From: a virus
IMG/VR virus record: IMGVR_UViG_3300008450_000300
Location: 1-30,094 of that record
Strand: one strand, 5' to 3'
DNA: 30,094 bases
The translations under genes were made by a program, and so were the position numbers. Numbering within the stretch: position 1 is the first letter of the stretch; each line of letters opens with the position of its first letter. Positions 7,285 through 13,890 of the stretch are shown here, piece by piece. Below the pieces are notes generated by a model that saw nothing but the letters and a program-made list of their open reading frames with translations, did not search any database and was not told where the DNA came from.

Positions 7285-8916
7285 ATGAATAACGGATTCT
7301 ACGAATTTTCTCGAGGTAAACAAGAAACTGCTATAACTTCTTCGGTATTTCCATATACCGGATCAGCTATTATTTCCGGTAGTTTAAAGGTAATAGGAAG
7401 TATAACAGGGAGTTTATTCGGTACTTCATCTTGGGCTATCTCAAGTTCACAAGCAATAAGTTCATCCTATTCATTATCAAGCTCTAATGCTGTAAGTGCT
7501 TCTTACTCAGCAACAGCATCCTACTCTAAAAACCTACAAATTTCTGGTTCTATTAACAATGTAGATTACATTGATTTTAACACAGGATCTGCTATAACAC
7601 AACCCATATCAGGAAGATTAAGTTGGAACCACACAGATGGTACTTTAGATGTAGGATTAAAAGGAGATAATGTAACTCTACAAGTAGGGCAGGAACAAGT
7701 AATCAGGGTTGTAAATAAAACAGGAGGTAATTTATTAGAAGCTGATTACCGTGTTGTCCGTGTCAGATCAGTTGCCGAAGGAGGAGCTCAAGGTCAACGA
7801 CTGGCCGTAGTATTGGCACAAGCTGATAACGATGATAACTCGGCTACAACCTTAGGTATTGTTACTGAAAATATTACTGTAAATGAAGAAGGATTTATAA
7901 CAACTTCAGGCCAAGTACGAAAAATAAATACAACAGGTATCCTTCAAGGAGAGACATGGATAGATGGTGATATACTATACCTATCTCCAACCATACCAGG
8001 ATATCTTACAAAGGTAAAACCACAAGCTCCCCAACATACCGTTATTGTGGGATATGTTGAATACGCTCATCAAAACCAAGGTAAAATATTTGTTAAGGTA
8101 GATAATGGATATGAAATTGATGAATTACATAATGTTAGAATAAACACCGGATCCCTTACTTCAGGTCAATTATTAATAAGAAGTGGTAGTGTTTGGATTA
8201 ATTCAAGACAACTAACCGGTTCATATGGATTAACAGGATCTTTACAAGCAATATCATTTACTGGTTCTTTATTTGGTACTTCATCTTGGACTATTAATAG
8301 TATTAGTAGTTCCTTTACTTCAACAGCATCACTTGCATTAACCGGGAATGGTCCCTTCTCAGGTTCATTCTCAGGTTCGGGAGCAAATTTATTTGGAATT
8401 CCATCCACTGCTATAACAGGACTTAATCTTTTTCAAATAGCAACCGGAAGTGTAACTGCTTCGGTATCTCCTACTCAATTCTCAGTAGTAAGTGGAAGTT
8501 CAACAGAATTTCAAGTAACAGGAACAGGAGTTACTTTGGGAAATATTATTACAGATATTCATACAGTAACAGGATCTCTTAACATAACAGGATCTACTAC
8601 CTTAATAGGAAATACTAATATAACTGGTTCACTACTAAGTACAGGAACAACATTACTTAATACATTATCAGGAAATACATCAGTAGGTCTTCCAACTAAT
8701 ACAGCTACAGCAAGATTGCAAATAAGAGGAACAGGATCAACTTCTGCAACAACTACTTTACTTCTACAAAATAGTGCACTAACAGACTTACTTACAGTAA
8801 CAGATGATGGAACTACTACTATATCAGGTTCATTAACAGTAACAGGAAAAATAACAGGAACTCCATCAATAGGATTAACTCAAGCAATGGTAGTAGGATT
8901 ACAAAACATTTTTTAA
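7285..8916 (+). CDS. Tail fibre-like structural protein
   Basis: A 543-residue protein that begins with a short lead and a GSLFGTSSWA module followed by hexapeptide repeats (ISSSQA, ISSSYS, LSSSNA, VSASYS, ATASYS; about 50-85). The middle (about 100-290) is a non-repetitive domain with QPISGRLSWNHTDGTLDVGL, VTLQVGQEQVIRVVNKTG and TSGQVRKINTTGI, then GDILYLSPTIPGYLTKVKP, a pattern seen in many phage fibre or capsid-decoration proteins. A second FTGSLFGTSSW module follows at about residue 326, and the C-terminal third is a Thr/Ser/Gly-rich beta-helix-like stretch (GSLNITGSTTLIGNTNITG). A trimeric fibre is likely. Two modules shared with the 5116 gene suggest module shuffling. Confidence 0.72.
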   Translation: MNNGFYEFSRGKQETAITSSVFPYTGSAIISGSLKVIGSITGSLFGTSSWAISSSQAISSSYSLSSSNAVSASYSATASYSKNLQISGSINNVDYIDFNTGSAITQPISGRLSWNHTDGTLDVGLKGDNVTLQVGQEQVIRVVNKTGGNLLEADYRVVRVRSVAEGGAQGQRLAVVLAQADNDDNSATTLGIVTENITVNEEGFITTSGQVRKINTTGILQGETWIDGDILYLSPTIPGYLTKVKPQAPQHTVIVGYVEYAHQNQGKIFVKVDNGYEIDELHNVRINTGSLTSGQLLIRSGSVWINSRQLTGSYGLTGSLQAISFTGSLFGTSSWTINSISSSFTSTASLALTGNGPFSGSFSGSGANLFGIPSTAITGLNLFQIATGSVTASVSPTQFSVVSGSSTEFQVTGTGVTLGNIITDIHTVTGSLNITGSTTLIGNTNITGSLLSTGTTLLNTLSGNTSVGLPTNTATARLQIRGTGSTSATTTLLLQNSALTDLLTVTDDGTTTISGSLTVTGKITGTPSIGLTQAMVVGLQNIF

Positions 8917-8938
8917 TATATTAAAATAAAACAATAAT

Positions 8939-9367
8939 ATGGCAGCAAATACATTACCAATATTCTCATCAGTCGGAGATATTGAATGGACAACAGTACA
9001 GACAGTAGCAAATACAACCTACGATGGAACCACAGGTACATCAGCAATTGTATTTTCAGCTTCTCTAGATGGGGGATTTATTCAAAGAATAAGATTTAAA
9101 GCATCAGGATCCGCAACAGCAACTGTAGCTAGAATTTTTATTAATAATGGGCTATCAACAGGTTCAGCAGCAAATAATGTTCTTTTTGATGAAATTACGT
9201 TAGCAGCAACAACTGCAGTACAGAATGCTGCAACTGCAGTTTACGAATTACCATTAAATATTGCTCTTCCACCAGGATATAGAATATTAACAACTATAGG
9301 AACAGCCCAAGCTGCCGGAGGTGGATGGTATGCGGCAGCAATTGGAGGATCTTACGCATCAATCTAA
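8939..9367 (+). CDS. Small beta-rich virion protein, function unknown
   Basis: A 142-residue protein with a regular beta-sandwich-like pattern: AIVFSASLDGGFIQRIRFKA, SATATVARIFINNG, NNVLFDEITLAATT, VYELPLNIALPPGYRILTTI and a final GGWYAAAIGGSY. Proteins of this type accompany fibre genes in many marine and Bacteroidota phages, as head-fibre or fibre-tip accessories; I recall the pattern but cannot name a characterised member. It lies 22 bases after the fibre gene and 11 bases before the first glycine-rich gene. Confidence 0.68.
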   Translation: MAANTLPIFSSVGDIEWTTVQTVANTTYDGTTGTSAIVFSASLDGGFIQRIRFKASGSATATVARIFINNGLSTGSAANNVLFDEITLAATTAVQNAATAVYELPLNIALPPGYRILTTIGTAQAAGGGWYAAAIGGSYASI

Positions 9368-9378
9368 GGTAATAATAC

Positions 9379-10257
9379 ATGCTAGACTTATCTCATATAC
9401 CTTCTCAACAGCAACAAACCTTTACATTCTACGCTACAGGTAACTGGCAAACGTGGAATAAACCTCGTAATGCTAAACTAATAGAAATATTTTGTTTAGG
9501 AGGCGGAGGAGGAGGTGGTAATCCACAAATAGGAGCAGCAAGTGTTGTTGGAGGAGGAGGAGGTGGTTCTGCAGGAATTGTTAGGGGAATTATACCTGCA
9601 TTTTTATTACCTGATACAATATATATACAAGTAGGTAAAGGTGGTGCTGGTTCTCCTATAGTAACAACAGCAGGAGGTACTGGTGGAATTAGTTATGTAT
9701 CATTACAACCTTCAATATCAGAACAAACTTTAATATGTAAATCATCAACATTAGGAGCTGGAGGAGGTTCAGGAACTAATCCTACCGCAGGAGCAGCAGC
9801 AACAATATCAGTAGTATCGTTATCAGCATTCGGTAATTTAGGACTTTTTACAGCTATTGCAGGGGTAATAGGTAGTGCTGGTGGTAGTAATACTCCAACA
9901 GCAGGAGCAAGTCAAGCTGCTTTAAATACAAACTTAACTACAGGAGGTGCAGGCGGCGGTGGAAAAAATGCTTCTATATTTTCAGCAGGAGGTAATATAA
10001 CACCCGCATCAGCAATACTAACCACTCAAGTAAGTGGTGGAGTTACCACAGGGCAAAATGGAGCTGATGGATATGGGACATTGCAACCTTTTTGTGGAAC
10101 AGGGGGAGCAGGAGGTGCAGCAATAATTACAGGTATAGGTGGAAGTGGTGGAAATGGATTCTATGGATGTGGCGGTGGCGGAGTTGGAGGTGGTTCTATA
10201 GCTACTAAAGCAGGTGATGGTGGTGATGGATTAGTAATAATTACAGTGTTATGTTAG
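9379..10257 (+). CDS. Glycine-rich tail adhesin-like protein, paralog 1
   Basis: A 292-residue protein, first of three tandem paralogs. The N-terminus MLDLSHIPSQQQ is followed by WQTWNKPRNAKLIEIFCLGG, a small beta-domain that leads into repeated Gly-rich runs such as GGGGGGGN, VGGGGGGSAG and GAGGGGKN. It ends with GDGGDGLVIITVLC, a terminal strand seen in phage glycine-rich domains. Long Gly runs divided by hydrophobic segments resemble polyglycine-II adhesins such as gp38 of phage S16, which bind host outer-membrane proteins at the fibre tip; that parallel is inference. Its stop codon lies inside the start of the next gene (7-base overlap). Confidence 0.75.
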   Translation: MLDLSHIPSQQQQTFTFYATGNWQTWNKPRNAKLIEIFCLGGGGGGGNPQIGAASVVGGGGGGSAGIVRGIIPAFLLPDTIYIQVGKGGAGSPIVTTAGGTGGISYVSLQPSISEQTLICKSSTLGAGGGSGTNPTAGAAATISVVSLSAFGNLGLFTAIAGVIGSAGGSNTPTAGASQAALNTNLTTGGAGGGGKNASIFSAGGNITPASAILTTQVSGGVTTGQNGADGYGTLQPFCGTGGAGGAAIITGIGGSGGNGFYGCGGGGVGGGSIATKAGDGGDGLVIITVLC

Positions 10258-11126
10258 ATTTATCATATTTTCAAAATCAAAACTCAAATGTACAAGGTTT
10301 CTTCAATGGAGGATCTTGGCAAACTTGGATAAAACCAAGAAGTGCTAAATTTGTTAACATTATGTGTGTTGGATCAGGTGCTGGTGGTGGTGGTGGATTT
10401 CAATCTGCTTCTACACCAAGAGGAGGAGGAGCTGGTGGTGGTACAGGAGCTGTGACAAGATTAACCATAAATGCTAACTTATTACCTGACATACTTTATA
10501 TACTCCCTGGAATTGGAGGAACAGGAGGAACAGGAGGTACAACAGCAACACAAGGTTCCTCAGGACAAAATAGCTTTGTAACATTAATTCCTGATACTGG
10601 TTCAATATCAAATATAGTTTTACGTTCAGGAACTGTGGCAGCCGGAGGAGGTAATCCAGGAACTACATCAGGTGGAACAGGTGGGACAGCAGAAACTATT
10701 AATGTAATAGCAAATAATATTTTTGCTAATTTAGGAAATTTTACCTTTCAAGCAGGAGTTATAGGTTCGGCAGGTGGAACTATAGCAGGTGCTGCAGGTG
10801 CAACATCAAACTTTCTTGTAGCAGCAACAGGTGGAGGTGGAACAACTACAGGAGGTACTAATGCTGCTCAAGGTGTATTTCCAACCCAAGGAGCAACAGC
10901 AGTTAATACAAATGGTCAAAATGGAATCATCTTATATAAACCAACGTTAATATTATTTGGAGGTAGAGGTGGGGGAGGATCTACTGCAGGAAATGGAGGT
11001 AATGGAGGTAATGGAGCACCAGGAACAGGTGGCGGTGGCGGTGGAGCTTCTACTAACACAGGGGTAAATGCAGGCAATGGTGGTAGAGGAGGAGATGGTT
11101 TCATAATAATAACAACAAGTATATAG
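10251..11126 (+). CDS. Glycine-rich tail adhesin-like protein, paralog 2
   Basis: A 291-residue paralog of its neighbours. It opens with MLDLSYFQNQNSNVQGFFNG, then WQTWIKPRSAKFVNIMCVGS and GAGGGGG. The centre alternates Gly-rich turns with short strands (LLPDILYILPGIGGTGGTGG is shared in outline with the other copies) and the end is GGRGGDGFIIITTSI. The start overlaps the previous stop by 7 bases, and the next gene begins one base after its stop, so all three are translated from one message. The interior differs most from the other copies, while both ends are conserved, as expected if the interior carries the variable binding surface. Confidence 0.75.
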   Translation: MLDLSYFQNQNSNVQGFFNGGSWQTWIKPRSAKFVNIMCVGSGAGGGGGFQSASTPRGGGAGGGTGAVTRLTINANLLPDILYILPGIGGTGGTGGTTATQGSSGQNSFVTLIPDTGSISNIVLRSGTVAAGGGNPGTTSGGTGGTAETINVIANNIFANLGNFTFQAGVIGSAGGTIAGAAGATSNFLVAATGGGGTTTGGTNAAQGVFPTQGATAVNTNGQNGIILYKPTLILFGGRGGGGSTAGNGGNGGNGAPGTGGGGGGASTNTGVNAGNGGRGGDGFIIITTSI

Positions 11127-11127
11127 T

Positions 11128-12057
11128 ATGTTAGATTTATCACATATACCAAATAGTCAACAAGACATTCAAATATTCTATGCTAATCAAGGTAACTTTG
11201 GTTACCAAACTTGGAGAAAGCCTAGAAAATGTAATTTTGTATATATATTATCCATTGATGGTGGAGGTGGCGGAGCATCAGGTAGATCTACAACATTAAA
11301 CACTTCTACAAGTAATAACTGTGGGGGAGGAAGTGGAGGAGTTACTAGAGCATTAATAAATGCAAGTTTTGTTCCTGATATACTTTACATAAAAGTAGGT
11401 AAAGGTGGAACAGGTGGAATAGCAGGAGCAGGAGGAGGAGGTAGTTTTTCAAATGGAACTGCAGGAGAATCTTCAGGAGTATTTTGTTTGCCAAATGCAT
11501 CTTCACAAGCCAATAGTAATCAAGCAAGTAGTTTTTTGGGTGGTAGTACTAGTGCTCAAGGAGGAACAAATAATGGTAGCGTTAATGGGGCGTTAGTATC
11601 TACAATAGGAAATAACTTTTTAATAGGTTTAACAAACTTCATATCATTAGGAGGAGTTGACTCATCAGGAGGAAGTATTACAACACAACCTTCAAATATA
11701 GAAGTATTAACATCACAAATAGTTACAGCAGGATGCGCAGGAGCCCCTTATAATGGAACAGCTACAACATTTAATGGAGCAGGAATAAATACTTCAGCAA
11801 TATCTCCAATCATAGCAGGAGGTATAGGAGGAACTACATTAGGGGGTAATGGAGCAGATGGATATACATCTTGGAAACCTTTCTTTTCAACAGGAGGTGC
11901 AGGTGGTGGAAATGCTACCACATCAGGTGGTGTAGCAGGTAATGGTGGTAATGGTGGTATAGGTTCAGGTGGCGGTGCAGGAGGTAATGCAAATAATGGA
12001 ACAAGAGGAAAGGGTGGAGATGGTGGAGATGGAATAGTAATAATAATAAGTTTCTAA
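11128..12057 (+). CDS. Glycine-rich tail adhesin-like protein, paralog 3
   Basis: A 309-residue paralog, the longest of the three. The start MLDLSHIPNSQQDIQIFYAN repeats that of paralog 1 closely, followed by YQTWRKPRKCNFVYILSIDG, then GGGGGASG. The middle has SFVPDILYIKVGKGGTGGIA, as in paralog 1 (YIQVGKGGAG), and a Ser/Asn-rich insert around residues 110-165. The end is GKGGDGGDGIVIIISF. The similarity to paralog 1 at both ends points to gene duplication. Possible role: alternative or hetero-oligomeric receptor-binding tips. Confidence 0.75.
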   Translation: MLDLSHIPNSQQDIQIFYANQGNFGYQTWRKPRKCNFVYILSIDGGGGGASGRSTTLNTSTSNNCGGGSGGVTRALINASFVPDILYIKVGKGGTGGIAGAGGGGSFSNGTAGESSGVFCLPNASSQANSNQASSFLGGSTSAQGGTNNGSVNGALVSTIGNNFLIGLTNFISLGGVDSSGGSITTQPSNIEVLTSQIVTAGCAGAPYNGTATTFNGAGINTSAISPIIAGGIGGTTLGGNGADGYTSWKPFFSTGGAGGGNATTSGGVAGNGGNGGIGSGGGAGGNANNGTRGKGGDGGDGIVIIISF

Positions 12058-12070
12058 TATTTATTTAAAA
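12056..12070 (+). promoter_or_regulatory. Possible late promoter motif (weak variant)
   Basis: AATATTTATTTAAAA keeps the TATTTAT core but diverges downstream. It lies 8 bases before the start of the Pro/Glu-repeat gene. Confidence 0.3.
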
Positions 12071-12078
12071 TAAACAAT

Positions 12079-12723
12079 ATGATAGCAGTAGTAACAACAA
12101 CACCAAAGTATTATACACAAAATAATATTCACTGTAGATTAAGAACAACAATTAGTAGTTTTAAGTATGATATAAACATAGGAATAAATAATCTTATATT
12201 TGATCAAGCAATTGATGATAATGGAAATGTTTTAGAGATACTAAAAGAAAGAAATAGCTTTTACTCATTTAATGAAGTAAATGGACTATTCCAATACCTA
12301 CAACAGCCAATTTCCTTAGATGCTTCTTTTATGGATCAATTTTCTACATTAATAGCAACAGCGTTATTGATCGAAACCAAAAACAGACCACATAGAGGAA
12401 CTGTAGCTGACGATTGGGAATTGTACACAGAATCAGTTCCTGTAGTTGAAGAACCAGTAGTGGTTGATCCTACACCTGAGGAACCAGTAGTTGAAGAACC
12501 AGTAGTTGAGGAACCTGCACCGCAAGAACCTGTGACTGAAGAGCCTATAGTAGATCCTATTGCTGAAGAACCGGTAACTGAACAACCAGTAGTGGTTGAT
12601 CCTGCACCCGAAGAACCGGTAGTTGAAGAACCGGTAGTTGAAGAACCAGTAGTGGTAGTTCCCGAAGAGCCTATAGTAGATCCTATTGCTGAAGAACCAG
12701 CACCAGAAGATCCTATAGTTTAA
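12079..12723 (+). CDS. Protein with Pro/Glu/Val repeat tail, function unknown
   Basis: A 214-residue protein with two clear parts. Residues 1 to about 118 are an ordinary globular-looking region (RLRTTISSFKYDINIGINNL, GLFQYLQQPISLDASFMDQF, and a last TVADDWELYTE). From about 122 to the end the chain is a low-complexity repeat of EEPVV, DPAPEEP and EEPIVDPIAEEP units, strongly acidic and Pro-rich, which should form an extended flexible rod. Placement just after the adhesin paralogs suggests a virion or fibre-associated linker, but no function can be assigned. The tail is encoded by long internal DNA repeats with offsets of about 126 and 132 bases, so its length should vary between relatives. 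Confidence 0.65.
   Translation: MIAVVTTTPKYYTQNNIHCRLRTTISSFKYDINIGINNLIFDQAIDDNGNVLEILKERNSFYSFNEVNGLFQYLQQPISLDASFMDQFSTLIATALLIETKNRPHRGTVADDWELYTESVPVVEEPVVVDPTPEEPVVEEPVVEEPAPQEPVTEEPIVDPIAEEPVTEQPVVVDPAPEEPVVEEPVVEEPVVVVPEEPIVDPIAEEPAPEDPIV
12442..12720 (+). repeat. Imperfect in-frame repeats coding Pro/Glu tail
   Basis: A GAACCAGTAGT-like unit recurs many times. Longer matches exist: CCAGTAGTGGTTGATCCT at 12454 and 12586 (offset 132), and a 32-base segment starting GAGCCTATAGTAG at 12541 and 12667 (offset 126). All repeats keep frame. Confidence 0.88.
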
Positions 12724-12727
12724 TTGT

Positions 12728-13081
12728 ATGGAATTTTTACTATTTTTAATAGCTGTTATACTTTTTATACCACTAACTATACTAAACCTAATAGTAGTAA
12801 TATCAAAGTACTCTTTTAAATGGGAAGTAGTAAAAAACTACTTTTTAGAGACTGCACTAGATATTGATAGGTTTGGAAATAGAAATTTTAGAACACTATT
12901 AAATACAACCTTAATAACCAATGAAGGATATAAGTTTGGAGATTACAGAGAAACAATCTCGTCATCACTAGGAAAGAATAAATTAAAAAATACATTAACC
13001 AAGACAGGTAAAGTACTATGTGCTATTTTAGATTTTTTAGATGAAAATCACTGTATAAAATCAATTAGATATTATGAGTAA
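12728..13081 (+). CDS. Small single-pass membrane protein, function unknown
   Basis: A 117-residue protein with one strong N-terminal transmembrane segment (about 3-26, FLLFLIAVILFIPLTILNLI), followed by a basic/aromatic stretch and a soluble domain with LDIDRFGNRNFRTLLNTTLI, GYKFGDYRETISSSLGKNKL and HCIKSI near the end. Similar small TM proteins with a GDxxETISSxLGKN motif are familiar from Bacteroidota phages, where they are unassigned. It starts 4 bases after the Pro/Glu gene and overlaps the next membrane protein gene by 8 bases. Together the two may form a membrane unit (holin/spanin or superinfection control), which is speculation. Confidence 0.68.
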   Translation: MEFLLFLIAVILFIPLTILNLIVVISKYSFKWEVVKNYFLETALDIDRFGNRNFRTLLNTTLITNEGYKFGDYRETISSSLGKNKLKNTLTKTGKVLCAILDFLDENHCIKSIRYYE

Positions 13082-13451
13082 ATTTTATTTCGAATGCACA
13101 ATTTGCCCAATCATTAAACAAAACATCATTAACTACATCTCAGATACAAAGAAAGTATTTGCACCTGGATTTGTAAAACAAAACTATCACAAACATTTAG
13201 GATACTCAGTAGTGCTTACTTTTTTTGCAATTTGGTTTTTATTTGAATTTGCACATTTACAAGATACTGGGATTTTCTTCCAATTATTTTTAGGAGGATT
13301 TGGAGCTTATGGTGTTAATTGGGTTAGAGAGTGGTTCTACGGTAAGTTCTACGGAGCACCTTGGGATGATACTGATGTTAATATGGGTAGTTATGGAGGT
13401 ATAGTAGGAACTGCTATATTCTTAGCAACAATAGCACAGTTGATTTATTAA
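13074..13451 (+). CDS. Multi-pass membrane protein, holin candidate
   Basis: A 125-residue protein with two or three hydrophobic segments: about 44-62 (YSVVLTFFAIWFLFEFAHL), about 67-85 (GIFFQLFLGGFGAYGVNWV) and about 105-124 (GSYGGIVGTAIFLATIAQLI). The N-terminal about 40 residues are polar with two Cys. A loop with YGKFYGAPWDDTDVNMGSYGG (split here: WDDTDVN then MGSYGG) joins the last two segments. Size and topology would fit a class I or II holin, but many phages keep membrane proteins of this type with no lysis role. It is co-translated with the preceding membrane protein (8-base overlap). Confidence 0.65.
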   Translation: MSKFYFECTICPIIKQNIINYISDTKKVFAPGFVKQNYHKHLGYSVVLTFFAIWFLFEFAHLQDTGIFFQLFLGGFGAYGVNWVREWFYGKFYGAPWDDTDVNMGSYGGIVGTAIFLATIAQLIY

Positions 13452-13489
13452 AAAAAATTAACTAACTTAAAATAAAAAATAAAAATTTA

Positions 13490-13750
13490 ATGGAAACAAA
13501 AGAGTTATCACAAGAAGTTATTGATCAAATAAAGTCAATACAGCAAAAAAATCAAGCAGTAGAAATTGAACTAGGGCAAATAGAACTAGTAAAACTGGCA
13601 GTAAAACAAAGAAGAGCAGCAGCAGAACAATTCTTAGCTGAGCTAAAAGACGAAGAAGTAACACTAGGACAATTTCTACAAAACGAATACGGAAACGGAA
13701 CCATAGATATCGAACAAGGTGTTTTTGTTCCAAGCGAACCACAACAATAA
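13490..13750 (+). CDS. Short coiled-coil protein, function unknown
   Basis: An 86-residue protein. Residues about 5-55 form a long amphipathic helix (QEVIDQIKSIQQKNQAVEIE, then LGQIELVKLAVKQRRAAAEQ), probably a coiled-coil dimer, and the end has an NEYGNGTIDIEQGVFVP segment. Small proteins with a coiled coil plus a YGxGTxdxexGxFxP tail are common in phages of Bacteroidota, where they remain unnamed; an assembly-chaperone or scaffold role is possible. It sits directly ahead of the sheath gene after an A/T-rich spacer. Confidence 0.65.
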   Translation: METKELSQEVIDQIKSIQQKNQAVEIELGQIELVKLAVKQRRAAAEQFLAELKDEEVTLGQFLQNEYGNGTIDIEQGVFVPSEPQQ

Positions 13751-13797
13751 TAAAATAGTAATAGTGAAATAGTTAGGGAGGGTTTTGACTCTCCTTT

Positions 13798-13812
13798 CCT
13801 ATTTATTAAGGA
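13798..13812 (+). promoter_or_regulatory. Possible late promoter motif upstream of sheath
   Basis: CCTATTTATTAAGGA shares the CTATTTAT core. It is 78 bases from the sheath start, much farther than other copies. The intervening leader (13813-13890) holds small competing hairpins. Confidence 0.35.
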
Positions 13813-13890
13813 ATAAAAGACCTTCCTACATAGTTTAGGTTTTATCAATACACAGATTACTAAAAAATAACTAACACAATTTTTAAAAAC

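Noticed and set aside
10916-11152. Minus-strand proline-rich open frame
   Set aside because: It is the complement of the glycine-rich coding sequence (GGN codons read as NCC); composition alone explains it. The other minus-strand frames also lie opposite clear genes.
9379-12057. Diversity-generating retroelement acting on the adhesin paralogs
   Set aside because: No reverse transcriptase or template repeat is present in the window, and differences between the copies are spread out rather than confined to A positions.
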